In this document: one piece after another, positions 1 to 8,277 of the stretch
How positions within the stretch are numbered: the stretch's first letter is position 1
How the letters are laid out: the number at the start of each line of letters is the position of its first letter
Assembly (NCBI GenBank): GCA_051748085.1
Contig: JBNJHA010000004.1
Location: forward strand, 1 to 64,000
Source: CAYNNQ01 sp051748085
Lineage (GTDB): Bacteria > Desulfobacterota > Desulfovibrionia > Desulfovibrionales > Desulfonatronovibrionaceae
Length of the DNA stretch: 64,000 nucleotides
Direction: 5' to 3'
Notes under the pieces: generated by a model
What the model saw: the letters and a program-made list of their open reading frames with translations, nothing else
Databases searched by the model: none
Told to the model about the DNA's origin: nothing
Position numbers and translations under genes: made by a program

Positions 1-21
1 CCAATTTTACCATACCGGTTG

Positions 22-50
22 TTGACAGAAAAAACAGACTGCTTAATTCT
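22..50 (+). promoter_or_regulatory. Candidate sigma-70-type promoter of ftsH
   Basis: A perfect -35 hexamer TTGACA lies at 22-27. About 16 bases downstream is a weak -10-like TAATTC. The site is about 90 bases before the ftsH start. Only the -35 is convincing. Confidence 0.3.
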
Positions 51-59
51 GTTTTCGCG

Positions 60-98
60 CCCGGCAATTTAAAAATTCCGGACAAGAACTAAAAAATT
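60..98. repeat. TCCGGA palindrome with conserved tail, copy 1
   Basis: An imperfect palindrome with CCGG at each end and an AATTTAAAAATT centre is followed by GGACAAGAACTA. Nearly the same sequence recurs at 7218-7250 next to rlmE/yebC, including the tail (GGACAAAAACTA). It could be a terminator hairpin, a regulator site or a repeated palindromic unit. Only the repetition and the symmetry are seen directly. Confidence 0.5.
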
Positions 99-137
99 TT
101 TTAATTTTGCTAATCACAGCAAACCTGGGAGTAATGC

Positions 138-1979
138 GTGCAACAATTTCATCGGCAATGGCTAATAGCTTTTCTGCTCATACTGATTTTATTCGGCTGG
201 CAGTACTACCAGAATTCGGTCAAGATCCCGCAAATCAAATACACTGAATTTATTCAGCATTTAAAAAACGACAGAATAAAAACAGTCACCGTTCAAGACG
301 ATGAGATCGAGGGCAAGCTTGAAAAGCCCGTCCGCGCAGAAGATGAAAAACAATCCGGGGAAAACCAATACAGCCGTTTCATTACCTATCTACCTTCCTT
401 CGGAGATCCTGATCTTTTAAAAACCCTCAGGGAAAAAAATGTTGAAATCCAGACATTTCCCCCTAAAAATAACTCGTTCTGGACTTCGCTCATTCTTCTT
501 TTGCCTTTTATATTTCTAATTTTTATCGGATACATGCAGTACAAACGTGTTCAGGGACAAGACGGCGGGTTGTTTTCCATTGGAAAAAGCCAGGCTAAAA
601 AATATGAACATAACCAAGAGGATACGACCTTCGATGCCGTGGCAGGCTCTGAGGGTCCGAAAACAGAGCTGCAGGAAGTCGTCTCCTTTTTAAAGGAACC
701 GGAGCGGGTTCAAACTCTGGGCGGCAAAGTTCCCAAGGGCATAATGCTTGTCGGTCCTCCGGGAACGGGCAAGACCCTTTTGGCCAGAGCGGTAGCCGGT
801 GAGGCCAGTGTTCCGTTTTTTTCCATAACCGGATCCGACTTCATGGAAATGTTTGTAGGCGTAGGGGCCAAAAGAGTGCGTAATCTGTTTGAAGACGCTC
901 AGAAAAACGCTCCGGCCATAATATTTATTGATGAAATTGATGCCATAGGCCGCCGACGCGGAGCAGGACTGGGCGGAGGACATGATGAACGTGAACAGAC
1001 TTTAAATCAACTTTTATCCGAACTCGACGGTTTTGAAGACAATCAGAACGTTATTGTTATGTGCGCAACCAATCGCCCGGACATTCTGGATCGAGCCTTG
1101 ATGCGCCCCGGACGTTTTGACCGCCGGATAATCGTTGATCTGCCGAATACAAAAGACAGGCGGGAAATTCTTTCCATTTACGCACAAAACAAAAAATTTG
1201 ATCCCGATGTCGACCTGGAAAGTCTGGCCCGGGGAACACCCGGATTTTCCGGAGCAGACCTGGAAAACATGCTTAATGAAGCGGCCTTGCTGGCTGCAAG
1301 AAATAAACAGGAAACCATAGATAACGAAACCATTGAACAGGCCAGGGATAAAATCCTCATGGGACTGGTCCGCCGGGGATTATCCATGAGCGAAGAAGAA
1401 AAAAAGATCGTCGCCTACCACGAATCCGGGCATGCCGTTGTCGGGGCCCAATTGTCCAGAGCTGACCCCATCCACAAGGTATCCATTGTTCCCCGCACCC
1501 AATCCATGGGCGTGACCCAGCAATTGCCGGAAAATGAAAAATACATTTATGACCGCGATTATCTTCTTGACCATCTGACGGTCATGATGGGCGGACGGGC
1601 GGCAGAGGTTTTAATATTTAACACCACGACCAGCGGTGCCGGCAACGACCTGCAGCAGGCAACACAATTGGCCAGACGGATGGTTCTTGAATGGGGCATG
1701 AGCGGACGCTTTGAACATATGGCTCTGGGGGGCAGGGAAGACAAGATATTTCTGGGCGAGGAACTGGGAAAACCGAGGGAATACAGCGAACACACAGCCC
1801 GGGAAGTAGATGGCGAAATAGAGTCTCTGCTCAGTCAGGCTTACGCACAGGCGGAAAAAATTCTGTCCGCCAGACGGGAAGTAATGGACAGGCTGGCCGA
1901 AAGACTTATAAACGAAGATGAAGTGCCCGGAGAGGATGTCTATTCCCTGCTTGGGCAAAAACCCAAAAAAAACAAGTAA
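138..1979 (+). CDS. ftsH: ATP-dependent zinc metalloprotease FtsH
   Basis: Membrane-anchored AAA+ protease that degrades misfolded and regulatory proteins at the inner membrane. The 613-residue product has the full family layout: a transmembrane helix at about 8-23, a periplasmic loop, a second helix at about 114-135, an AAA+ domain with Walker A GPPGTGKT at 206-213, a Walker B segment IIFIDEIDAIG near 261-271, the second region of homology with NRPDILDRAL and RPGRFDR from about 311, and the zinc motif HESGH at 428-432. The start is a GTG at 138 preceded by GGGAG at 127-131. An ATG at 134 is in another frame. Length is normal for the family. It may be the last gene of an operon entering from the left. 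Identity is certain. Confidence 0.98.
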   Translation: MQQFHRQWLIAFLLILILFGWQYYQNSVKIPQIKYTEFIQHLKNDRIKTVTVQDDEIEGKLEKPVRAEDEKQSGENQYSRFITYLPSFGDPDLLKTLREKNVEIQTFPPKNNSFWTSLILLLPFIFLIFIGYMQYKRVQGQDGGLFSIGKSQAKKYEHNQEDTTFDAVAGSEGPKTELQEVVSFLKEPERVQTLGGKVPKGIMLVGPPGTGKTLLARAVAGEASVPFFSITGSDFMEMFVGVGAKRVRNLFEDAQKNAPAIIFIDEIDAIGRRRGAGLGGGHDEREQTLNQLLSELDGFEDNQNVIVMCATNRPDILDRALMRPGRFDRRIIVDLPNTKDRREILSIYAQNKKFDPDVDLESLARGTPGFSGADLENMLNEAALLAARNKQETIDNETIEQARDKILMGLVRRGLSMSEEEKKIVAYHESGHAVVGAQLSRADPIHKVSIVPRTQSMGVTQQLPENEKYIYDRDYLLDHLTVMMGGRAAEVLIFNTTTSGAGNDLQQATQLARRMVLEWGMSGRFEHMALGGREDKIFLGEELGKPREYSEHTAREVDGEIESLLSQAYAQAEKILSARREVMDRLAERLINEDEVPGEDVYSLLGQKPKKNK

Positions 1980-2174
1980 TAGTATAAAATTTGGCGAACA
2001 GTTACACAAAATTAATGCCTTAACTTTCTGAATAACCGAAACACCTGATCATTACCAGGATTTAACCAGGGAACTGTTTCAAAATATGGCCGAGACAAGC
2101 CGTATCTTAAGCGCAAAATTTATTGCCGAACGACAAGGAATAAAAGCAGGACAAAGCACAATGGAACCGCAAAA
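1980..2174. other. Intergenic region between ftsH and the HD-GYP gene
   Basis: About 195 bases without a supported gene. A right-end half of the short repeat family (TTGGCGAACAGTTAC, 1991-2005) lies just after ftsH. A five-codon ATG...TGA frame at 2161-2178 overlaps the start of the next gene and is probably meaningless. No clear terminator was seen. Confidence 0.4.
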
Positions 2175-3182
2175 ATGAAAAAATCTTCAAAATCAATTCA
2201 AAATACAAATAAACCGCCGGAAACAAACGAAGACAGATATTTTCCCATTTCCCCTCTTATCCTGCGGACCGATACTTCTTCAGACTTCAAGGTCTATCTC
2301 TACCATAACGATCAATATGTGCTTTATACAAAGGAGCGGGAGAGTTTTACTCCCAAACTGAAAAAAATGCTTTATGAAAACGGTACAGAGCGCATATTTG
2401 TGCCTTTTGAGCAAAAAAAAGAATATGAAAGCTATGTGGATGAAAATTTTGAAACCATCCTGAACGATGCCCATATTCCGATAAAAGAGCGAAGCAAGGT
2501 CTTTTTAAACACCTCCAACAATCTGGTTCAGGAAATTTTTGACAACAAATTGCCCTCCGGTGTGACCAAAGGTTATTTTGAAAAGGTAAAAAAAATAGTT
2601 CACGATACCTTGCATTTTTTAAGTCTGAGGGAAGCCATAGAAAGTATCGGCAAGCTGGTATCTCATGATTATAAGACGTATTCACATTCCGTGCACGTAT
2701 TCACCTATACCATGGCCCTTTTGCACAATCACGACTTTACGGACCAGGAAAAGAAGGATGTAGGAGTCGGGGCCCTGCTGCATGATATAGGTAAACGAAA
2801 AATACCCAAAAGAATTCTTAACAAGCCCGGCAGACTGGATAAAGATGAATGGGAAATTATCACAAAGCATCCGGTTTTCGGAACAAGCCTTTGCTCCAAT
2901 CTGTCATTGTCCCATCTGACCCTGAAATGCATTCTTTTTCACCACGAAAAATTCGATGGTTCCGGGTATCCTACCGGATTAAAGGAAAGAAACATTCCTT
3001 TTCCCGTTCGATATCTGACTTGCTGCGATGTCTATGACGCCATCACTTCGGAACGTCCATACGCCCAGGCGGAAAACTCATTCAACGCATTAAAAATAAT
3101 GCGCAATCATATGCATGGTTCCTTTGACATGAACATCTACAAGGAATTGGTCACTTTGCTCAGCAACACAAGAATCGCCTGA
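2175..3182 (+). CDS. HD-GYP domain protein (probable c-di-GMP phosphodiesterase)
   Basis: 335 residues with no membrane helix. The N-terminal about 140 residues form a separate domain often seen before HD-GYP in deltaproteobacteria; I cannot name it firmly. The C-terminal HD-GYP domain has HD at 203-204 followed by IGK, an HH pair in FHHEKFDGSGYP, and GYP at 264-266. HD-GYP proteins with these residues hydrolyse c-di-GMP, so a cytoplasmic phosphodiesterase is inferred. There is no receiver domain, so the input is unknown. The upstream ribosome site is weak (GGAA). The gene is convergent with the thyX-ruv operon. Confidence 0.85.
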   Translation: MKKSSKSIQNTNKPPETNEDRYFPISPLILRTDTSSDFKVYLYHNDQYVLYTKERESFTPKLKKMLYENGTERIFVPFEQKKEYESYVDENFETILNDAHIPIKERSKVFLNTSNNLVQEIFDNKLPSGVTKGYFEKVKKIVHDTLHFLSLREAIESIGKLVSHDYKTYSHSVHVFTYTMALLHNHDFTDQEKKDVGVGALLHDIGKRKIPKRILNKPGRLDKDEWEIITKHPVFGTSLCSNLSLSHLTLKCILFHHEKFDGSGYPTGLKERNIPFPVRYLTCCDVYDAITSERPYAQAENSFNALKIMRNHMHGSFDMNIYKELVTLLSNTRIA

Positions 3183-3241
3183 TTGCATTCAAAAGCAGAC
3201 TGGAAAGACTCCAAAAGAATCATATCAGGTGGTTATATGCT

Positions 3242-3523
3242 TCAAAGCAAAGCCTCTCTTATCTGAAAATAGACAAGCAAAAATTCAAAAAGCATCCGCC
3301 AGGCAAGTTCGGCCATAACCACCAGCAGCAAAACAATCCCGACACCTTTTTTATTATTCACGCCGGGAAAAGATTTTGCGTCCGCCTTGCGATAGGCCAT
3401 GATGAGAACGAACGGGCAGGCCAGAGCACCAATCCAGTAGACAACAATGAGCACGCAAGGGCTTATAAGACTTTGAAACGTTAAAAAATCGAGCACATTT
3501 GAAGTCAGGGTATTGTCTGTCAT
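3242..3523 (-). CDS. Small membrane protein, DUF4282-like
   Basis: 93 residues starting at the ATG that overlaps the thyX stop codon (ATGA), so it is translationally coupled to thyX. The sequence has two hydrophobic stretches: roughly residues 17-42, with the run CVLIVVYWIGALACPFVLI, and a C-terminal helix with VGIVLLLVVMAELAWRMLFEFLLVYF. The FLTFQSLISP-x-I-x-VYWIG pattern matches my recollection of DUF4282 proteins. Function is unknown. A longer upstream extension in the same frame lies inside thyX and is not needed. It is the last gene of the yebC-ruv-thyX string. Confidence 0.7.
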   Translation of the reverse strand: MTDNTLTSNVLDFLTFQSLISPCVLIVVYWIGALACPFVLIMAYRKADAKSFPGVNNKKGVGIVLLLVVMAELAWRMLFEFLLVYFQIREALL

Positions 3524-4257
3524 CCCTTTTCCAATTCCTCGCGCAACGGATATTTTCCGCACGTAAATTTCTCCCCTTCCGGGCAAAATCCAAGCCTCTC
3601 ACATTTCGGCCCGGCGGAAGCGAAAATAACCGGCAGCTCTTGGCGCAAAATTTTGAGCATGGCCCAGGCAAGATCGCGAATTTCCCATTGTGCCCGTTCG
3701 CAACAGCGTAACTCGAAAAAATGCAGAAAATTGCGGCAATTCATGGTCATCACGATTTTGGACTCCGAGGCCTGGGGCAATACAAAACGGGCATCCTCAT
3801 TGGCCTTCTTACTTCTTCCGTTGTCGATGAGAATATCTCTGAGATCGCTATAAGCCGATTCAACCTCGGCCATGAACCGTTCAAAACGCCTGCGCGCTTC
3901 CGGGATACGGGCAATGGCCGGCGGCAGGATGTAATCCAGGTCGTTTTCGGCCACGTATCTCTGACTTTGCTGGGAATATGACGCCAGCCGATGTCGGACA
4001 AGCTGATGGGTCAAGGCCCGTGAAACACCCTGAATGGCAAAGGAATAGGAAACATGTTCCACCGGACTCTCATGTCCGGATTCCAGTATCTTGCTTATAA
4101 AATTGTTCTGCTTATCCTTGGAGACTTTTCCCTGTTTCAAATCATCCCAGTCATCTCCGACAAACCCCGGGCTGTAGCACTGGCGAAAGGCCGCATAGAT
4201 CAGGGATTCCGCGTCAGGCGTTCCAGTTAAAAGCCTCACTTGCATCTTGCTTTCCAT
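3520..4257 (-). CDS. thyX: Flavin-dependent thymidylate synthase ThyX
   Basis: Makes dTMP from dUMP using FAD, NADPH and methylenetetrahydrofolate. The 245-residue product carries the ThyX signature RHR-x7-S at residues 88-98 (RHRLASYSQQS) and the ESGHESPVEH segment at 59-68. The start ATG has GGAAGAG just upstream, inside the end of ruvB, and one base separates it from the ruvB stop. Residue 5 is an alternative Met. No thyA is present in the window. Identity is secure. Confidence 0.95.
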   Translation of the reverse strand: MESKMQVRLLTGTPDAESLIYAAFRQCYSPGFVGDDWDDLKQGKVSKDKQNNFISKILESGHESPVEHVSYSFAIQGVSRALTHQLVRHRLASYSQQSQRYVAENDLDYILPPAIARIPEARRRFERFMAEVESAYSDLRDILIDNGRSKKANEDARFVLPQASESKIVMTMNCRNFLHFFELRCCERAQWEIRDLAWAMLKILRQELPVIFASAGPKCERLGFCPEGEKFTCGKYPLREELEKG

Positions 4258-4258
4258 T

Positions 4259-5260
4259 TTATTCTCTTCCCCCCATGTTCAGAGGCAGTTTGCCCAGAGT
4301 TTCCAGTCTGATATCCAGATGCGCGTATGCTTTTTCCGTAACCATTCGTCCTCTTGAAGTCCTTTTCAACAAACCGCACTGAATCAAAAACGGCTCATAT
4401 ATTTCCTCTATTGTCCGCACCTCTTCGGAACAGGCCGCGGCAATGCTTTTAACTCCAACCGGTCCGCCGGAAAAATGGCTTATGATGCATTGCAATATCT
4501 TCCGGTCCATATAATCCAGTCCGCCCTTATCCACATCCATGATATCCAGGGACTTGGAAGCGGCCCGGGCATTGATCTCATTTTGGCCCTCCACCAGGGC
4601 AAAATCCCGTACCCGGCGTAAAAGCCGGTTTGCTATGCGCGGGGTACCCCGTGAACGCCGTCCTATTTCCCTGGCTCCGTCTTCAGTCAGGTCCGCGCCA
4701 AGAATCCGGGAAGAACGCATAACTATTTCCGCCAATTCTTCCGGCGAATAAAAATCCAGCCGGCATATGACTCCGAACCTGTCCCGCAATGGCGAAGTCA
4801 AAAGCCCGATTCGGGTCGTCGCACCGACCAGAGTAAACGGCTCCAGATCAATCTTTACCGTTCGCGCCCCGGGTCCCTGTCCAATGATCAGATCCAGCTT
4901 GAAGTCCTCCATGCCGGGATAAAGTATTTCTTCAACACTGGGCGGCATGCGATGTATTTCGTCTATAAACAAAATATCGTTCCGGTTTAGGTTGGTCAGA
5001 ATAGCAGCTAGATCTCCGCCTTTTTCCAGCACCGGACCGGAGGTGCTGATCATATTCACGCCCAATTCACTGGCCATGATCTGGGCCAGCGTGGTTTTCC
5101 CCAATCCGGGATTACCGTACAGCAATGTGTGGTCCAGATGCTGTTCCCGTTCAAGAGCGGCCCGTAAATAGACACGGAGATTACTGCGTAGGTCGTTCTG
5201 GCCGATAAAATCGGAAAGACGTTTGGGCCGGATGTTTTCTTCGAATGTATTTTCACTCAT
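4259..5260 (-). CDS. ruvB: Holliday junction branch migration ATPase RuvB
   Basis: AAA+ motor that drives branch migration of Holliday junctions with RuvA. 333 residues, the normal size. Visible marks are the N-terminal RPKRLSDFIGQ, Walker A GNPGLGKTT, Walker B LFIDEIHRM, sensor GATTRIGLLTSPLRDRFG, and a C-terminal winged helix ending in RGRMVTEKAYAHL. Its ATG overlaps the ruvA stop by ATGA, giving coupled translation. It sits in the order ruvC-ruvA-ruvB, which is common. Confidence 0.98.
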   Translation of the reverse strand: MSENTFEENIRPKRLSDFIGQNDLRSNLRVYLRAALEREQHLDHTLLYGNPGLGKTTLAQIMASELGVNMISTSGPVLEKGGDLAAILTNLNRNDILFIDEIHRMPPSVEEILYPGMEDFKLDLIIGQGPGARTVKIDLEPFTLVGATTRIGLLTSPLRDRFGVICRLDFYSPEELAEIVMRSSRILGADLTEDGAREIGRRSRGTPRIANRLLRRVRDFALVEGQNEINARAASKSLDIMDVDKGGLDYMDRKILQCIISHFSGGPVGVKSIAAACSEEVRTIEEIYEPFLIQCGLLKRTSRGRMVTEKAYAHLDIRLETLGKLPLNMGGRE

Positions 5261-5865
5261 TTCTTTTCCCGCGCCTTGAGTTTCAAGACCGCCCGGATTG
5301 CTCCGGAAACATCCAGATCCGGTTCATTGTTCAACACTTCTCCCACCAGGGGAGCGACCTCGGCCGAACTATAGCCCAGGGATGCAAGCCCGGACAAAAC
5401 ATCGGCGTAAACCGAACTGCCCGCCGGTGTCGATCCCGCCAGGTCCATTTTTTCTGTATGCAGAAAATCAAGCCGGTCCTTCAGATCCAGAAGCAGGCGG
5501 CGCGCCGTCTTCGACCCTATGCCCGGAACTGAGGAAAGGGCCTTTTCATCATTGGCTGTTGCCAGGCTGGATAATTCAGCGGGAGTGAAACAATTAAGCA
5601 TGGCCAAAGCCGTTTTAGGACCCAATTTAGGCAGATTTACAAGTACGGCAAAAGTTTTCCGCTCCTCCCAGCTCAAAAAGCCGTAAAGATCCAAAGCATC
5701 TTCACGGACTATAGTATACACAAAAATCTCGAATTCCTCACCGCAAGAAAGACTCTGCATGGAGCGAGGAGAAAGAAAAATTTCATATCCGACGCCCTGT
5801 CCGGTAACGACGAGACAGGATTTCTCGGCCATTTTTACTATATTTCCGCGCAAATAGGCTATCAT
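5257..5865 (-). CDS. ruvA: Holliday junction DNA helicase subunit RuvA
   Basis: Junction-binding tetramer that loads RuvB. The 202-residue product begins MIAYLRGNIVKM and contains the helix-hairpin-helix pair of the family (LVNLPKLGPKTALAML and LSSVPGIGSKTARRLLLDL) plus a C-terminal RuvB-contact domain with YSSAEVAPLVGEVL. A GGGG ribosome site lies about 11 bases before the ATG. It is three bases downstream of ruvC and overlaps ruvB. Confidence 0.97.
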   Translation of the reverse strand: MIAYLRGNIVKMAEKSCLVVTGQGVGYEIFLSPRSMQSLSCGEEFEIFVYTIVREDALDLYGFLSWEERKTFAVLVNLPKLGPKTALAMLNCFTPAELSSLATANDEKALSSVPGIGSKTARRLLLDLKDRLDFLHTEKMDLAGSTPAGSSVYADVLSGLASLGYSSAEVAPLVGEVLNNEPDLDVSGAIRAVLKLKAREKK

Positions 5866-5868
5866 AAT

Positions 5869-6375
5869 CTATTTTACCCCGAGCCGGAAAAGACGCTGCT
5901 GATTAAGGTGGGCAATGGCCACTCCCAATGCGTCACTGGCATCCTGAGCCCAATCCGGTTTCTTTCCTAAAAGCTGCCCGACCATGAAAGCCACCTGGTC
6001 CTTGCTCGCCCGTCCCTCGCCTACCAGCGACAACTTAACCTTGGTCGGTTCATAAGAATGAACCGGAATTTTTCTGGACACGCAGGCCACAATCACCGCT
6101 CCCCTGGCCTGTCCCAGCTTCAAAGCTGACGATGCGTTGTATGCGGTAAAAACATCCTCGACAGCGGCTTGACGGGGACTAAACCGGTCAATAATTTCCC
6201 CGGTTTGAGAAAAAATCTGCCCGAGGCGTTCACTCAGGTCCAGGCCGGAAGCGGGTCTAACGGTTCCGGCAAATAAAAGTTCCAAGCTCCCCGATTGTTC
6301 GCGGATAATACCTACGCCGGTGCACCTGGAACCGGGATCAAGACCAAGGACAACATTTCCTTTCGAATCCTTCAT
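5869..6375 (-). CDS. ruvC: Crossover junction endodeoxyribonuclease RuvC
   Basis: Resolves Holliday junctions by paired cuts. 168 residues, typical length. The acidic catalytic residues can be matched to LGLDPGSRCTGVG (first Asp), AAVEDVF (Glu) and QDASDALGVAIAH (C-terminal Asp pair). It starts six bases after the yebC stop, so it is cotranscribed with yebC and ruvAB. Confidence 0.96.
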   Translation of the reverse strand: MKDSKGNVVLGLDPGSRCTGVGIIREQSGSLELLFAGTVRPASGLDLSERLGQIFSQTGEIIDRFSPRQAAVEDVFTAYNASSALKLGQARGAVIVACVSRKIPVHSYEPTKVKLSLVGEGRASKDQVAFMVGQLLGKKPDWAQDASDALGVAIAHLNQQRLFRLGVK

Positions 6376-6381
6376 TTCGGA

Positions 6382-7131
6382 TCAAGCCTGTAATTCTTTA
6401 TATGCTTCGTCCGTTAACTCAAAATTGGCATACACATTTTGAACATCATCATGGTCGTCAAGCTTTTCATAGACATCCAGAAGCTTGCGCCCGGTTTCCG
6501 CGTCCACTTCAACATTATTTTGCGGAACCATGGTGATCTCCGCTTCGGCAAACTGCATGCCGTTATCCGCAAAAGCCTGCTTAACCGCACTGAAATCTTC
6601 GAGAGCACATCGAACCTGCCAGACTTCACCGTCATCCCGGACATCATCGATTCCGGCCTCCAGGCCGGCCTCCATTATCTGGTCCTCGCTGAATTTTTCC
6701 TTGTCAAAGGACAACACCCCCATCTTCTCGAACATCCAGGCCACGCAACCGGATTCGCCCATGGAGCCGCCGCCCTTGCTCAGGATATGCCTAACCTCGG
6801 CAACGGTCCTGTTTTTATTGTCGGTCGCCGCCTCGACAAGCATGGCCACTCCGCCCGGCCCATAGCCCTCATACATAACCTCTTCGATTGTCTCCGCGCC
6901 AAGCTCTCCAGTGCCTTTTTTGACCGCGGTCTCAATTTTATCCTTGGGCATGTTCACTGCTTTAGCCGCTTCGATGGCTGCCCGCAGCCGCACATTATGT
7001 TCCGGGTCTCCCCCTCCTTGCCGCGCGGCAAGAATAATCTCCTTGGCCGCCTTGGTGAACATTTTGCCCCGTTTGGCATCCTGCCTTCCCTTGCGGTGTT
7101 GAATATTATGCCATTTACTATGTCCAGCCAT
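6382..7131 (-). CDS. yebC: YebC/PmpR-family protein (translation/transcription factor)
   Basis: 249 residues, full length for the family. It starts with the diagnostic MAGHSKWHNIQHRKG-x-QDAKRGK and contains GGGSMGESGCVAWMFEKMG. Family members have been described as DNA-binding regulators and, more recently, as ribosome-associated factors that relieve stalling; the role here is not settled. A strong ribosome site AGGAGG lies before the ATG. It is first in the yebC-ruvCAB-thyX string, so its upstream region probably carries the operon promoter. Confidence 0.95.
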   Translation of the reverse strand: MAGHSKWHNIQHRKGRQDAKRGKMFTKAAKEIILAARQGGGDPEHNVRLRAAIEAAKAVNMPKDKIETAVKKGTGELGAETIEEVMYEGYGPGGVAMLVEAATDNKNRTVAEVRHILSKGGGSMGESGCVAWMFEKMGVLSFDKEKFSEDQIMEAGLEAGIDDVRDDGEVWQVRCALEDFSAVKQAFADNGMQFAEAEITMVPQNNVEVDAETGRKLLDVYEKLDDHDDVQNVYANFELTDEAYKELQA

Positions 7132-7173
7132 GATATCCTCCTAAAATACTGATATTTACATAACTAATTTCCA

Positions 7174-7196
7174 TCCGGGAATGGGCCATTTCCGGA
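7174..7196. promoter_or_regulatory. 23-bp palindrome upstream of yebC
   Basis: Eleven-base arms TCCGGGAATGG and CCATTTCCGGA flank a single central base, with one mismatch as DNA. The site lies 43 bases upstream of the yebC ATG and about 45 bases, centre to centre, from a second palindrome at 7219-7241 that shares the TCCGGAAAT half-site. This fits an operator pair or RNA hairpins. No protein is assigned. Confidence 0.4.
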
Positions 7197-7217
7197 CCCA
7201 AAACCTGATATTTCTAA

Positions 7218-7250
7218 ATCCGGAATTTTTAAATTTCCGGACAAAAACTA
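7218..7250. repeat. TCCGGA palindrome with conserved tail, copy 2
   Basis: A palindrome with TCCGGAA at the left and TTCCGGA at the right and an A/T centre, directly after the rlmE stop codon. It matches the palindrome at 60-98 with about one change, and the neighbouring GGACAAAAACTA is also shared. It could serve as an rlmE terminator or a yebC operator. Confidence 0.5.
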
Positions 7251-7844
7251 TTTCACGCCCTTGAACTCCATTCCCAGAAAAAACATTTCCTTACTCTCGG
7301 ACCTGGAACTTTTAGGTTTGAATTGTTTAACCCGCTTATACCTGAGCTTCATTTGCCTGGCCAGTTCGTGCGAATCCGGTCCCTGAAATATCTTAAGCAC
7401 CAGATGCCCTCCGGGTTTGAGACAATCAAGGGATATTTCAAAAGCTCTTTCAGCCAGGCGCAGAGAACGGGCCTGGTCCGTAAACTTAATGCCGGTGGTT
7501 TTAGGCGCCATATCGCTCAACACCAGATCAAAAGGAACAAAGTCCCGCACACGCTGCAAAAAACTTCCTTGATCATCAAATATATCTTCTTGAACAAACA
7601 CAATATTTTCGGCCGAAGCGATTTCAAGCACATTAAGATCCATCGCCAGGACAATCCCCCTGTCGCCGATACGTTCAGCCGCATATTTGGTCCATGACCC
7701 CGGTGCCGCGCCTAGGTCCATAATTCTTTGGCCCGGCTTTAGCAACTTAAATTGCCGGTCCATTTCTTTTAACTTATAAACGGACCGGGCCGGATAATTA
7801 TCCTTTTTGGCCTTATTAAAATAATGGTCTCTATATTTCTTCAT
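7248..7844 (-). CDS. rlmE: 23S rRNA (uridine 2'-O-) methyltransferase RlmE (FtsJ)
   Basis: Methylates the 2'-OH of a conserved uridine in 23S rRNA using S-adenosylmethionine. 198 residues. The SAM loop is MDLGAAPGSWTKY. The catalytic K-D-K-E tetrad of the family can be matched to YKLKEMD, LSDMAPK, HLVLKIFQG and SKEMFFLG. It begins MKKYRDHYFNKAKKD and is full length. It is separated from yebC by palindromes and may be a separate transcription unit. Confidence 0.95.
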   Translation of the reverse strand: MKKYRDHYFNKAKKDNYPARSVYKLKEMDRQFKLLKPGQRIMDLGAAPGSWTKYAAERIGDRGIVLAMDLNVLEIASAENIVFVQEDIFDDQGSFLQRVRDFVPFDLVLSDMAPKTTGIKFTDQARSLRLAERAFEISLDCLKPGGHLVLKIFQGPDSHELARQMKLRYKRVKQFKPKSSRSESKEMFFLGMEFKGVK

Positions 7845-8277
7845 TGGATCCCGCTCATGGCTTTGAACATTCTTATCCTGGAATGCAAAAATTTTCGTAA
7901 CTGCTCACAACACTAATGGTTCACCGGATTTTCCAGACTTGTAAACAGCAAATCACCGGGTCGGATGGAACCTGTAACAGCCGGCATAAACATGTATCGG
8001 TTCCTTATTTCCAACTCCAAACATGTATACAAAGAGCAAGCTGAATATAACAATTCACTTCCGGACGCTGCGATTTCTTACTATAAAAATGAAATCCGCG
8101 TTCAGTCAATGCGCGTTAAAAGGCGTCCCCCAACTGTTTATACTTGAATATAAAAACGTATTTTAGTACCTTGCTATTAAAAATAAGGGCTGTTGCTGAT
8201 TTAACCGGATATAATATTTATGGATTATGTCCGGAGAAAAAATTTGTTTTTCACAACCCCCTGCCGGGGAGGGACGT
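7845..8277. other. Intergenic region upstream of the hybrid kinase
   Basis: About 430 bases without a supported gene, between divergent genes. It holds a degenerate copy of the short repeat at about 7897-7935 (GTAACTGCTCAC ... GGTTCACCGGATTTT). A 10-base direct repeat AAACATGTAT occurs at 7988-7997 and 8019-8028, 31 bases apart. A -10-like TATAAT lies at 8210-8215 without a good -35. Otherwise nothing is seen. Confidence 0.4.

Noticed and set aside
6439..7152. 237-codon frame on the plus strand over yebC
   Set aside because: Shadow of yebC; no start signal and no family.
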